From Candidatus Eiseniibacteriota bacterium (GTDB lineage: Bacteria; Eisenbacteria; RBG-16-71-46; CAIMUX01): a DNA stretch of 64,000 nucleotides. The translations under genes were made by a program, and so were the position numbers. Positions 27,026-36,317 of the stretch are shown here, piece by piece; the stretch's first letter is position 1, and the number at the start of each line of letters is the position of its first letter. The DNA lies in the NCBI GenBank assembly GCA_903844735.1, contig CAIMUX010000119.1, positions 60,075-124,074 on the forward strand, in the 5' to 3' direction. Under the pieces are notes generated by a model. That model was not told the DNA's origin and made no database searches. It worked only from the letters and a program-made list of their open reading frames with translations.

Positions 27026-27280
27026 GTCCTCTCCGTAGTGCTGCCACGTCTCTCCGTCGATCCCCGCGGCGGCGTCTCGTTTCAACGCGAGGTACGGTTT
27101 ACGCAGTCGATCGATATCGTAGACATGCTGCAGAAGCGCGGTGAATCGTTCATTCCGTTTCCTTCTTGCGACCTCCCGTACACGCTCGAGGGCACTCGGC
27201 ACATCGCTCCGGCCCTGTGTCCGGGATGCGTCGCTCTCGAGCTTGTTCCCCTTGGCTCGCTCCCTTCCCTGCCTCGCCTC
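27026..27280 (-). pseudogene. Group II intron reverse transcriptase/maturase, N-terminal stub
   Basis: The minus-strand frame reads GNKLESDASRTQGRSD, then ALERVREVARRKRNERFTAL, then GIDGETWQHYGE, which is the N-terminus of LtrA-type group II intron maturases up to just before RT motif 1. After HYGE the reading runs into the tandem repeat and all catalytic RT motifs are missing. No intron domain V is seen nearby. It is a dead fragment of a mobile element. Confidence 0.8.
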
Positions 27281-27583
27281 CGCGGGCACTGCAGTTCGTG
27301 GTCCGAAGGTTTGGGTCCCCGAACCGAACACGAACCTGTGACCGGCGAAAGCGAGAGCGGGCTCACCAGATGGGCGAACGACGACTGAAATCACCGCCTG
27401 CCGAGGACGGAAGGGCATCCAATACAGCCGCCCGCCGCTACAGGCGCTTCTGGAAGGCGGTGCTGCTGCCTTGGCCCCGCCGAGTCCGTCAGACCTGGGG
27501 GGGAGGTCAGCGGTGGTTGGAAGCGCTGGACTGGACCGGCCGATCTGGTTGAAAGACGGCATCTTGAAAAAGGAGTGGAAGGT

Positions 27584-27970
27584 ATGCGGATAGAGAAGGA
27601 CAGGGTCGACGTCAAGCTGGAGATCCCAGGTGCCGTGATTCGCCAGCAGGTGGGTTTTGGCGAAGCCGGCGGATTCGGCACGATGAGTGGCGAGTACTTC
27701 ACGCTTTCGACCGGCGTGGACACCACCCAGCTCTTTCGAGGTCTGGAGGGCGACCTCTGCCAGTGTCCCCATTGGGGCTTCGTGCTGGCCGGGCAACTCA
27801 CTACGACCGATGGGAACGGCGCGCGCGAAACGGTCAAGGCGAATGATCTCTTTTACTGGCCGCCGGGGCACAACGTGAAGGTAGACGCCGACGCGGAGAT
27901 CGTCATGTTCAGCCCCCAGCGTGAGCACAGCCACGTCATCAGTCACATGACTAGCAAGGCAAAGGGCTAG
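27584..27970 (+). CDS. Small cupin-domain protein
   Basis: A 128-residue single-domain beta-barrel (cupin) protein, function unknown. It has a typical cupin pattern with CPHWGFVLAGQLTTTD, then NDLFYWPPGHNVKVDADAEI (20 residues) and VMFSPQREHSH; the usual metal-binding Glu is not obvious. ATG 27584 has AAGGAG 8 nt upstream; an in-frame GTG at 27575 is inside that site. It is isolated among degraded sequence. Confidence 0.8.
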   Translation: MRIEKDRVDVKLEIPGAVIRQQVGFGEAGGFGTMSGEYFTLSTGVDTTQLFRGLEGDLCQCPHWGFVLAGQLTTTDGNGARETVKANDLFYWPPGHNVKVDADAEIVMFSPQREHSHVISHMTSKAKG

Positions 27971-28883
27971 CTCGTTTCGGGAGATGGCCGCGGCGCGCGT
28001 TGTCGACATCCGGGAGGATCGACGAGCGCGCCGCCGGGCCATTCATTCATGGTCGTGTGACACGGATTCCGCCCGCCCTGGCGATGCCATCTCGTAGGAC
28101 ATCTGGTCTCCGTGTCCGGTCGTCGTCGCGCCCGCCTGGCTGACAACTGGCAGGGCGATCCATCGCCCCGGGCGCCGTTCGGCGGGTCCCCGAAGTCCTC
28201 GGCTATGGGCTCGACCATGGCAGACTCCGCGTCTTCGGCCGTGTCGCCTGGGGGAGACCCCGGTTAGTCATGTTCAAGCGGAGCGTCCGGCATGTCCCCT
28301 GGTCTGGTGACAAACTCCGGGATTGGCACCCATAACCCAGGCCGATAGGCCGTTGTCTCGCCCCTAGCCCCGTCTTCACCCGTCCCGGAGCCGCCGCATG
28401 GGAGTATGGCCGTGTTCCGGGGGCGTAGGCCCCGGCCCTTTCCCCCAAGCGGGGCACGGCGGGCGATCGGCGCATGGCCGTCGGGGCGAATCCACGCTCC
28501 AGGGCGCGAAAACGGCCGCGGCGTTCCCCGATTCCCCGACCTCGGGGCCAAGAAGGGCAGACATCTCCTTTACCACCCGGCCGCGGATACCCGGCTGGTC
28601 CTGGTGAAGCGGCGCATCCGGCACCCCCGGAAGGGGGCCGTGTCCCTTGCGACGCAGGGCGAACAACGAACGCACCGGCGATCCGGGTGTGTCCTACGGA
28701 GGCGGCCGGATCGGGGGCTCAGGCGTCCCGGAATCCGCCGTCCGTCGCCATCCGCCCGGCCCCAAATGGTGTCCAGCGCCGAATGAAGATAGCCTCACTC
28801 ACCGCGGCCGCTGAGTTCGTAAACCCACACCCGGGAGGGGGTGTCCGTTGGGAGTGCGGCGCTTGGAAGTGGCCCGCCGGTTT
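27971..28883. other. 900-bp stretch without a convincing gene
   Basis: Several open frames exist on both strands, but they overlap each other, change frame and match nothing I recognise. Short diverged repeats occur (GCGTCCGGCAT near 28284 and GCATCCGGCAC near 28613), as do GC-rich palindromes. It looks like decayed DNA connected with the maturase remnant. Confidence 0.4.
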
Positions 28884-29846
28884 CTACGATCTGAGCCGAG
28901 GTTGGTCGAGGCCGAGGACGCCGCCGACCCTCTTCGCAGTCTCCTCCGCTGCCTCCCCCGGCCGAATCCACAGCACCACAGCCTCCGGCACACGATGGCG
29001 CAGCCAGGTCCCCTGCCGCTTCGCATACCGCCGGCTGTCGCGCACGAACTCCTCCTCGCACGCCGCTAGCAGCGTCCCCTTGAGCAAGTGGGGTAGGAAT
29101 TCGCGGTAGCCGACGGTGCAAAGTCCCGGCGCGTCGGGTGGCACCCCGGCGGCAAGGAGGTCGCGCAGTTCCGCCACGAGGCCGGCTTCGAGGATGCGCC
29201 GGCACCGTTCCTCGATCCGTCGATACTGGTCGGCACGATCGCGTTGGAGCGCCACGGTTGAGATCGCCCGGGCATCGGGACGCGGCTGCCGATGCAGAGC
29301 ACTGAGGGACAAGCCCGTAAGCTCGTGGACCTCGAGGGCCCGGCTCACACGCTGCGTGTCCCCGGGAGCCAGCCGAGTTGCGGTCGGCGGGTCGACAGCC
29401 CGGAGGCGGCGGTGCAGCGCGTCGGAGCCTTCCTCTGCCAGCAGCCGGACATGCCGGGCCCGGATCTCGGCGGAGGCGGGGGGAAGCTCGTGGAGCCCGC
29501 GCACCAGCGCCTCCCAATACAGCCCGGCCCCACCGACGCCCAAGAGCCGCACGCCCCGTTCTCCCGCTTCCCTCAGGGCGATGAGCGCCAGATCGCGAAA
29601 GCGCCGCGCGGAGCAGGTCTGGGCGGGTTCCAGCTCATCGAGGAGATGATGCTTCACGCGAGCCCGTTCGGCCGCCGTCGGCTTGGCGGTCCCGAGCTCA
29701 AGCCGACGATAGATTTGCCGGCTATCGACGGAGAGGATCTCCAGGCCTGTTCGTTCGGCCACGAGAAGTGCCACCTCGGTCTTGCCCACCGCGGTCGGGC
29801 CGAGGATGCAGGCGGCCAAGGATTCTCGCGGGTCTGCGCTGCTCAT
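28884..29846 (-). CDS. miaA: tRNA dimethylallyltransferase
   Basis: Adds a dimethylallyl group to A37 of tRNAs reading UNN codons. The 320-residue protein has Walker A GPTAVGKTEVA, DSRQIYRRLELGTAKPT, a GGAGLYWEAL stretch and QGTWLRHRVPEA near the end. It overlaps mutL by ATGA, a common mutL-miaA arrangement. Confidence 0.96.
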   Translation of the reverse strand: MSSADPRESLAACILGPTAVGKTEVALLVAERTGLEILSVDSRQIYRRLELGTAKPTAAERARVKHHLLDELEPAQTCSARRFRDLALIALREAGERGVRLLGVGGAGLYWEALVRGLHELPPASAEIRARHVRLLAEEGSDALHRRLRAVDPPTATRLAPGDTQRVSRALEVHELTGLSLSALHRQPRPDARAISTVALQRDRADQYRRIEERCRRILEAGLVAELRDLLAAGVPPDAPGLCTVGYREFLPHLLKGTLLAACEEEFVRDSRRYAKRQGTWLRHRVPEAVVLWIRPGEAAEETAKRVGGVLGLDQPRLRS

Positions 29847-32014
29847 CCGCTGCGGCCGAAGCGCCGGTCCAGATCATCGAGCGTGACGAGGAGGAAGGTC
29901 GGTCGCCCGTGCGGATCGCCGTGCGGCATGCGGGTGGCGAAGAGCTGATCGACAAGGGCGTTCATCTCCTCAAGAGAGAGCGGCTGACCGCTACGCACCG
30001 CGCTGCGGCAGGCCCAGGCCGCGGCGAGACGTTCCGCGCGGTCCCGCCCACGGCGGCCCGCTCCCGAGAGTTCATGCAGCAGATCGTGAAAGAGCATTTC
30101 GGGGTCACGCCCCCAGACAGCGGGAACGCCGCGCAGAAGCACCGAGCGCCCACCGAACTCCTCGCCCTCGAGTCCCAGCGTGGCGAGATCACGCGCAAAC
30201 TCGCGCCAGGAGGCCATCTCGTCGGGGTCCAGCTCGAGCACCACCGGAAAGAGGAGCTGTTGCGAGGCAGCCGGCATCCCGCGCAGATGCTCGAGGGCAC
30301 GCTCGTAGAGGACCCGCTCGTGTGCGGCGTGCTGGTCCACGACCAAAAGTCCCTGCCGCGTCTGTGCAAAGAGGTAGCGCCGGTGTAACTGCCAGATCGG
30401 AACGAGGCCGGTCTCGGCGACCTCTGCGACGTCCGCCACACGGAGTCCTTCCGCACCGGATCCCACCGCGCCATGTCGTACGGCACTGTGTTCCGGGAAA
30501 TCCGCGCCATCCACCGCGTCGCCGGTTCCTCGCGTGCCCAACGGGTCGAATCGGTCGTCGCGCAGGAGCGGCACACCGGTCCCGCGACCGATGGTCGCCC
30601 CGTCAGCGCCGTCCCCGCTTTCCCCCATCACCGTGCCGTCCGGGTTGCCGCCCAGCCTGAGGTTGCCCGGTCCTCCGTAGAGCAACTCCATGGCGCGGCG
30701 GCCGTCCATCCTCGATCGCCCGCCGCCGAAGAGGGATTCCTGCAAACCGGGACGACCCTGAACGTCTCCGGGCGCGCTGCCCGGGGCGCCTTCCGGCCGG
30801 CTGCCGGGCCATAAGCCACCGCCGGTGCCGGCCCGATCGCCCATCGGCGCAGCGGTGCCCGGATCGGCGGGATCGAGGTTCCAGCCCGGAACCAGGGTCG
30901 CGGTCGCCTCGCGTACGGCCCGCACCACGGCACCGAAAAGGGCGCTCTCGTCGAGGAAGCGGATCTCGCGCTTGGTGGGATGGACGTTGACATCCACGCG
31001 CGACGGATCGATGTCGAGCGCCACGAGGGCAAAGGCGTTGCGATTCGCGGAAAGCAAGTCGCCGAAGCCTTGCCGCAACGCTGCGGAGAGCCATGGTGCC
31101 GTGACCCAGCGGCCGTTCACGAGCAGCGTCTGGTGCTGGGTGCCCGGCCGCGCGAGTTCCGGAATCCCCACGAATCCGTGCAGCGCGGCCGCCGGGGTGA
31201 GAGCGGCCACGGCCAAGAGCTTGCCCGGGAACGACGGCCCATGTACGCCGGCGATCCGTTCTTGGATATCTTGTGCCGCCGGCAGATCCAGGAGCACCTG
31301 CCCGCGACTCACGAGCCGAAACGCCACGCCGGGGCAAGCCAATCCGAGCACCGCCATCAATCGAAGAATCAGTCGGACCTCTCCCTCCGGTCCCTTGAGA
31401 AAACGCTTCCGCACCGGCGAGTTGAAGAACAGGTCCTCCACGGTGACGCTGGTGCCCCGGGCTCGGGCGGCCGGCTCGGGGCCGCGGCGATCTCCCCCTT
31501 CCACGCGCACCCACCAACCAGCGCCCTCCGCCGACGCGGTCACGATTTCCATGCGCGAGACGCGGCCGATGGAAGGAATCGCCTCGCCCCGAAAGCCGAG
31601 GGTTGTGATGCGGAGCAGGTCGTCTTCGTCGGACAATTTGCTGGTCGCATGCGCCTCAAGGGCGAGCAGGAGGTCGTCGCGATCCATGCCGCACCCATCG
31701 TCGTCGACCCGCAGCATCGCGTCGGGCGTCTCGCCGAGAGTCACGGTGATGGCCCCGGCGCCCGCGTCGAGCGCGTTCTCCACGAGTTCCTTCACCGCCG
31801 AGAGCGGACGCAGGATCATCTCCCCCGCGGCGATTTTAGCCACCACGCTGGGGTCGAGTCGGCGGACGGGGCGCCGTTGCGGGAAATGTTCCGGCGGTGG
31901 CTCCTGAGGGCGCTCTGTGGATCGTTCCGGGGGTCGTTCCAATGGACGTTCCTGGAATCGCTCTGGGGATTGCTCCGCTCCCGCCGGATTCTGCTCACCC
32001 TCCATCGCGCTCAT
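29843..32014 (-). CDS. mutL: DNA mismatch repair protein MutL (endonuclease-type)
   Basis: A 723-residue GHKL ATPase that links MutS to strand cleavage. The N-terminal ATPase has ENALDAGAG, DDDGCGM, TLGFRGEAIPSI and RGTSVTVEDLFFNSPVR. The C-terminal domain has DQHAAHERVLYE, matching the DQHA(X)2E(X)4E nuclease motif, so it should nick DNA itself. ATG 32014 overlaps the upstream GT9 stop (ATGA). The first ~55 residues are an unusual charged repeat (PERFQERPLERPPERSTERP) encoded by repetitive DNA at about 31885-31985. A Gly-rich linker of about 170 residues separates the domains. Confidence 0.96.
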   Translation of the reverse strand: MSAMEGEQNPAGAEQSPERFQERPLERPPERSTERPQEPPPEHFPQRRPVRRLDPSVVAKIAAGEMILRPLSAVKELVENALDAGAGAITVTLGETPDAMLRVDDDGCGMDRDDLLLALEAHATSKLSDEDDLLRITTLGFRGEAIPSIGRVSRMEIVTASAEGAGWWVRVEGGDRRGPEPAARARGTSVTVEDLFFNSPVRKRFLKGPEGEVRLILRLMAVLGLACPGVAFRLVSRGQVLLDLPAAQDIQERIAGVHGPSFPGKLLAVAALTPAAALHGFVGIPELARPGTQHQTLLVNGRWVTAPWLSAALRQGFGDLLSANRNAFALVALDIDPSRVDVNVHPTKREIRFLDESALFGAVVRAVREATATLVPGWNLDPADPGTAAPMGDRAGTGGGLWPGSRPEGAPGSAPGDVQGRPGLQESLFGGGRSRMDGRRAMELLYGGPGNLRLGGNPDGTVMGESGDGADGATIGRGTGVPLLRDDRFDPLGTRGTGDAVDGADFPEHSAVRHGAVGSGAEGLRVADVAEVAETGLVPIWQLHRRYLFAQTRQGLLVVDQHAAHERVLYERALEHLRGMPAASQQLLFPVVLELDPDEMASWREFARDLATLGLEGEEFGGRSVLLRGVPAVWGRDPEMLFHDLLHELSGAGRRGRDRAERLAAAWACRSAVRSGQPLSLEEMNALVDQLFATRMPHGDPHGRPTFLLVTLDDLDRRFGRSG

Positions 32015-33156
32015 CCGTCTCCTTCCTCGCTCTCGGATTGCCGGGCCAGCTTCAGTAGTTCTTCGGCTACCCGTGCGGGTTCGAGATCGCGCAGACAGCG
32101 CCAGTGGCCCAGCCAGCAATGGTTGCGGCCGTGCACGCCGCAGGGGCGGCAGGCCACATCCATGGCCTCCAGCACATGCGTTTGGGGCCCTATGGGAGCG
32201 AAGCCGAACCCCGTAATCGTGGAACCGAAGACGCCCAGAACCGGCCGACCCAGCGCGGCGGCCAGATGCATCGGCCCCGAGTCGGAGACGGCCACGGCCC
32301 GCGCCCGCGCCAGCACCGCCTTGAGCGGTCCGAGGGGCAGGCGCAGAAACGGCATGGCGGCGCCAGGCACGTGGTCGCGACCATCGTCGAGCCGCCCGTG
32401 GTCGAGCCTGGCTGCGTGCGGACTACCTGGTGGGGCCATTCTCGAACGACCGGCCGAAGAGTCCCCGCTTCCGGGTGGCTCGATCCACCAGACGGCCGGT
32501 CCGGCCGCCCTCACCAGAGCCGCCACTTGGGCGAACCGCTCGGAGGGGTACTCCTTGGTGCGGCGCGAAGCGCCGGTGACGATCGCCACCGCGGTCCCGG
32601 GGGGAGAGGCGAACACCTCCGGCGCGAGCAGCCGGGCCGCCGTGTCCTCCTCCACGCTCACCCGGACTTCCGGACGGCAGGTCGTCGTCGCCTCGGCCCC
32701 CGCAATGCCCGCCGCTTTCGCATAGCGCTCCACCGCGTGCGGCACGCGCGGATGCGGGAATCGGTCTCCCCACAGCACCTGCCAGCGACGAGCCGCCGAT
32801 CGCGTACGCACCGTGCTCGCCTCCCGACCCAGCGCCCGGCCAAGCCTCCGGGTACCGGGCGTTCCCTGCAGGTCGATGACGCGGTCAAACACAGCGGTCG
32901 GGATCGTCACGCCCGCGCCGGCAGCTCGCCCCCGGCCCGAAACGAGATCCTCCCGAATGAGCACCCGCTCGATCCAGGGGAGCGCGGAGAACACCGGCCG
33001 AAACCTCTCCTCCGTCGCCACGCTGACCCGCGCCGTCGCGGCGAGCGCGCGTGTCACGCCCGTCGTGAGGACGCAGTCCCCCAACGAGTGGAAGCGCAGA
33101 ACCAGCACGCGCGGCCGGTTCCCGGCGAAGATGGATGGCTCCGGATCGATCACCAT
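32011..33156 (-). CDS. Glycosyltransferase family 9 (heptosyltransferase-like)
   Basis: A 381-residue GT9 enzyme, the family of LPS heptosyltransferases WaaC/WaaF. It begins PRVLVLRFHSLGDCVLTTGV and has the nucleotide-sugar stretch TGASRRTKEYPSERFA, then DSGPMHLAAALGRPVLGVFG. The cysteine cluster CRPCGVHGRNHCWLGHWRC near the C-terminus is typical of GT9. It lies far from the lipid A block, between the Minf_1886 gene and mutL. Confidence 0.92.
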   Translation of the reverse strand: MVIDPEPSIFAGNRPRVLVLRFHSLGDCVLTTGVTRALAATARVSVATEERFRPVFSALPWIERVLIREDLVSGRGRAAGAGVTIPTAVFDRVIDLQGTPGTRRLGRALGREASTVRTRSAARRWQVLWGDRFPHPRVPHAVERYAKAAGIAGAEATTTCRPEVRVSVEEDTAARLLAPEVFASPPGTAVAIVTGASRRTKEYPSERFAQVAALVRAAGPAVWWIEPPGSGDSSAGRSRMAPPGSPHAARLDHGRLDDGRDHVPGAAMPFLRLPLGPLKAVLARARAVAVSDSGPMHLAAALGRPVLGVFGSTITGFGFAPIGPQTHVLEAMDVACRPCGVHGRNHCWLGHWRCLRDLEPARVAEELLKLARQSESEEGDG

Positions 33157-33512
33157 CGATAGCCCTGCTCGAACGCCTTCTGGAAGTCGTAGACCTCGGA
33201 GAAATCCTCGATCGAGTCCTCGTCCGTCTTGCGGAGGAGTTCGGCTTCGATGAGGTCGTAGACGATCCGCCCCAGGTCGATCGTCGCGGTGAGACCCCAG
33301 TGGTTTAGCACATCAAAGGCCATCGGCCCGAACTCCTCCAGGGCCAGATCGCGTGCCCCTTCGGCGAGCTCTCGGCCGGTCACATGCCCCGGCAATTGCA
33401 GGCGTCGTCGTGTGAACTCCAGCGCACGCAGCACGAAGAAGTAGGCCTCGGGCCGAAACCTTCCCTGGCGGTTAGCCAGCTCCTCGATGACAAGAACCGG
33501 ATCCGGGTCCAC
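33150..33512 (-). CDS. Minf_1886 family protein
   Basis: A 120-residue conserved protein of unknown function that I recognise as the Minf_1886 family (planctomycete/verrucomicrobia and relatives). Typical blocks are AYFFVLRALEFT, HVTGRELAEGARDLALEEFG, VLNHWG and DFSEVYDFQKAFE. The GTG start has TAGGAGG upstream. It starts 9 nt after the nadB stop and overlaps the GT9 gene by 7 bp. Confidence 0.88.
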   Translation of the reverse strand: MDPDPVLVIEELANRQGRFRPEAYFFVLRALEFTRRRLQLPGHVTGRELAEGARDLALEEFGPMAFDVLNHWGLTATIDLGRIVYDLIEAELLRKTDEDSIEDFSEVYDFQKAFEQGYRW

Positions 33513-33521
33513 GGCGGCCTC

Positions 33522-35159
33522 CTAACGCTGTTCCGGGCAGGCCGGGCCGGGCGTGGGGGTTCCTTCGCGCCGTCCGGCCGGAGGAACTAAAATGGTGTCC
33601 GCCGCAAAACGGGCGTCGTCGCGCTCGGGATGGTCCTCGTTGAAGTGCAGCCCGCGCGACTCGCGCCGCTCGCGCGCGCAGCGCACGATCAGCTCGGCGG
33701 TGAGCGAGAGATTGCGCAGCTCGATCAGGTCCCGGTCGAGCACGAAATCCCAGTAGTAGCTCTCGATGCTTCGCCGGAAGATCTCGAGGTAGCGTGCGGC
33801 GATCGCCAGACGATGGTCGTTGCGCACGATGCCGACGAAATCCCATAGCAACCGCCGCACCAGGTCCCAGTGCGCATCGATGAGCACGGTCTCGCGCGGG
33901 AGGGTGGCGGTGCCGGTGTCCCAGAGCGGGAGCTCGCCGGTCGGACCCAGGCCGGCCAGATCGGCCGCCGCGGTGGCGGCAGCCTTCTCTCCCATCACCA
34001 CCGCCTCGAGCAGCGAGTTGCTGGCGAGCCGGTTCGCGCCGTGCAGGCCGGTGAAGGCCACCTCCCCCGCGGCATAAAGGCCCGGCAGATCGGTGCGGGC
34101 TTCCAGATCGGTCACCACGCCACCGCACTGGTAGTGGGCCGCGGGAACCACCGGGATCGGCTGACGCGTGATGTCGATGCCGAGACTCCGGCAGGTCTCG
34201 TAAATGGTGGGGAAGCGGTTGCGCACGTGATCCGCATCCAGATGCTCCAGGTGAAGCAGGACGGAGCGGTCGGCGCGTCGCTTCATCTCGCGGTCGATCG
34301 ACCGGGCCACGATATCGCGCGGCGCGAGATCGGCGAGGGGATGCGGGATGCGGAGCCGCTCTCCGGAAAGCGTCGTGAGGTAGCCTCCCTCGCCGCGCAC
34401 GGCCTCGGAGATGAGGAAGGATCGCGCCTCGGGGTGATAGAGACAGGTCGGGTGAAACTGCACGAACTCCAGATTGGCGACGCGGCAGCCGGCGCGCCAG
34501 GCCATGGCGATGCCGTCGCCTGTGGCAACATCGGGATTGCTCGTGTACGTGTAGACCTTACCGCAGCCCCCGGTGGCCAGAATGGTGGCCCTGGAGGCGA
34601 AGGCGTGGATCTGTCGCCCCCCCGCATCCAACGCGTACGCGCCGAGGCAGCGTGGCGTGAGCCCCTCCCCGTGCACCTTCTGCTCGAGAATGAGATCGAC
34701 GGCGACGTGATCCGTGAAGATCTCGATGCGCGGATCTTCCTGCACGCGGGCGGTGAGGGCGTCCATCACGGCCCGGCCGGTGATGTCACCGGAGTGGAGC
34801 ACGCGCCGGCGCGCGTGGCCTCCCTCCCGGCCAAGGTCATAGGTGCCGTCAGCGCGATGGGCGAACGGCACGCCCAGGTCCTCAAGCCGGTGGATGGCGC
34901 CTGGACCGCTCTCGACCATCAGATCGACCGCGGCGGGCCGACAGATCCCCACCCCACAGGCCAGAGTGTCCTGGGCGTGGATCCCCGGTGTGTCATCGGC
35001 CCCGACTGCGGCGGCGATGCCTCCCTGGGCCCACGCCGTGTTGGCGTCCAGAAAACTCCGCTTGGCGAGCACAGCGACGCTCCCGTGGGCTGCCGCCCGC
35101 AGGGAACAAACAAGCCCGGCGAGGCCCGAGCCGATGACGAGGAAATCCTTGGCAATCAT
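33522..35159 (-). CDS. nadB: L-aspartate oxidase
   Basis: The first enzyme of de novo NAD synthesis, oxidising L-aspartate to iminoaspartate. The 545-residue flavoprotein has the FAD motif VIGSGLAGLVCSLRAA, TAWAQGGIAAA, a substrate region with REGGHARRRVLH, and LYAAGEVAFTGLHGANRLAS (20 residues), which distinguish it from fumarate reductase. The ATG start is preceded by a G-rich site and a clear promoter 55 nt upstream. nadA and nadC are not in the window. Confidence 0.96.
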   Translation of the reverse strand: MIAKDFLVIGSGLAGLVCSLRAAAHGSVAVLAKRSFLDANTAWAQGGIAAAVGADDTPGIHAQDTLACGVGICRPAAVDLMVESGPGAIHRLEDLGVPFAHRADGTYDLGREGGHARRRVLHSGDITGRAVMDALTARVQEDPRIEIFTDHVAVDLILEQKVHGEGLTPRCLGAYALDAGGRQIHAFASRATILATGGCGKVYTYTSNPDVATGDGIAMAWRAGCRVANLEFVQFHPTCLYHPEARSFLISEAVRGEGGYLTTLSGERLRIPHPLADLAPRDIVARSIDREMKRRADRSVLLHLEHLDADHVRNRFPTIYETCRSLGIDITRQPIPVVPAAHYQCGGVVTDLEARTDLPGLYAAGEVAFTGLHGANRLASNSLLEAVVMGEKAAATAAADLAGLGPTGELPLWDTGTATLPRETVLIDAHWDLVRRLLWDFVGIVRNDHRLAIAARYLEIFRRSIESYYWDFVLDRDLIELRNLSLTAELIVRCARERRESRGLHFNEDHPERDDARFAADTILVPPAGRREGTPTPGPACPEQR

Positions 35160-35213
35160 GAGGATCCCACCCCAGAGGCACCATTCGCGGCGCCCGCTTT
35201 TCCGCTTCAGTGG

Positions 35214-35242
35214 AGTCTACGCTCGGCCGATATCTCTATCAA
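35214..35242 (-). promoter_or_regulatory. Promoter of nadB
   Basis: TTGATA (35242-35237), 17-bp spacer, TAGACT (35219-35214) on the minus strand, giving a 5' leader of roughly 48 nt. Confidence 0.7.
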
Positions 35243-35290
35243 AGAAAAAGCCCGGCGCCGGCTGTCCCGGTCGCCGGGGGGAGGCTGCTC

Positions 35291-35836
35291 ATGCGTATCC
35301 GCGTTCCCCTCGCCCTCGTCGTGTTCACGGTCGTGCTGCTCGGCGGGATCGTCGCCGGCTGCAGCGACGACGCCGCAGTTCGTTCCGTGCTGCAGGTGAC
35401 GGAGATCAACGGTAACCAGCCACTGTCAAGCGACGTGGCCGAGGGTCCGGACAGCTCCATCACCATTCGGGAAGACGCCATCGTCATCACGGTGAGCAAC
35501 ACCCCGCACGATGCCGTTCTCAACCTCGCCTCGGGGAAACCTTTCAGCGTCATCACCCTGGAGAGCTACGAGATTCGCTTCGAAGGCGACGAGTCGATTC
35601 CGCCGGTGAGCGGCGCGCTCGGATGGACCGTGGAGAGCGGCAAGACGGTGGAAGGCTCCTTGGTCGTCGTCCCCGCAAGCCTCAAAGTCCAGGCGCCACT
35701 TATCTCGCTGCGCCGCGGCGGAGAGATTCAGACCACAGCTTGGCTCACCATAACCGGTCGCGAGGCCACGTCGGGTTCCAAGGTGAAGGTGGAGGCGTCG
35801 TTTCCGGTGAACTTCGCGAACTGGGCGGATCAGTAG
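35291..35836 (+). CDS. Lipoprotein of unknown function
   Basis: A 181-residue exported lipoprotein. Residues 1-23 are a signal peptide with lipobox GIVAGC (Cys24). The mature part is rich in beta-strand-like Val/Thr/Ser sequence with no motif I recognise. ATG 35291 has GGGGAGG upstream; the longer frame from 35210 is unsupported. It is divergent from nadB, with a CCGGCGCCGG palindrome between them, and its last 7 bp overlap the end of the AAA ATPase remnant on the other strand. Confidence 0.75.
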   Translation: MRIRVPLALVVFTVVLLGGIVAGCSDDAAVRSVLQVTEINGNQPLSSDVAEGPDSSITIREDAIVITVSNTPHDAVLNLASGKPFSVITLESYEIRFEGDESIPPVSGALGWTVESGKTVEGSLVVVPASLKVQAPLISLRRGGEIQTTAWLTITGREATSGSKVKVEASFPVNFANWADQ

Positions 35837-36317
35837 CGGTTGATCCATTCCACGAGCACGCCGCGGGAGCTTTCGCTTCTCGTTCCGTTCGATTCGGTCA
35901 GGGTGATGCGGTTTAAACGCTCCTCCGCCGGCTCCAACCGCGGAGGAGTCCCGTCCTTGCCATTCCAGAAACGGATCTCGAAGGTGTAGCGCAGGCTCGT
36001 GATCCCGGCTTGCGCCTCCTGGTCCAGTTGATCCCGTACGGTCTGGGGAACGATCATCTCGGCTTTCATACGAATGGTCGGCAGGACGGCCCCACCGCTA
36101 CCCCGGGAAAAGTGCCCAGCCTTGGCGCAGCTGGTCTCCAAGCGAACGCCGGTCGCAGCCTCCAACAGGGTCTTGTCGGCCAGGGCACCGAGGAACAGGA
36201 TCGCATCGAAGACGTTGGACTTCCCGACTGCGTTGGGGCCGGCGATGCGGGTGAGGGGGCCGAGTCGCAGATCCAGATCGACGATGTTCTTGAAGCCACA
36301 GGACTCCGCCGATATCT
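35830..36317 (-). pseudogene. AAA ATPase (AAA_15/AAA_21, OLD-like), N-terminal fragment
   Basis: On the minus strand the frame reads GFKNIVDLDLRLGPLTRIAG then Walker A GPNAVGKSNVFDAILFLGAL, and continues to IVPQTVRDQLDQEAQAGITS and LRYTFEIRFWN before stopping at 35830. There is no start codon: a TAG precedes the similarity at about 36318 and the usual first residues are missing. The signature motif and Walker B are absent. Such ATPases often act in phage defence with a small partner, but here only the front third is left. Confidence 0.72.

Noticed and set aside
27026..27280. An intact group II intron
   Set aside because: Only the N-terminal part of the maturase is present and no catalytic RNA domain V was seen.
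28203..28551. Overlapping minus-strand frames of about 90 codons
   Set aside because: They overlap one another in different frames, lack ribosome-binding sites and match nothing I recognise.
35830..36317. A functional phage-defence ATPase system
   Set aside because: The fragment lacks a start, the signature motif and Walker B, and no partner gene is next to it.
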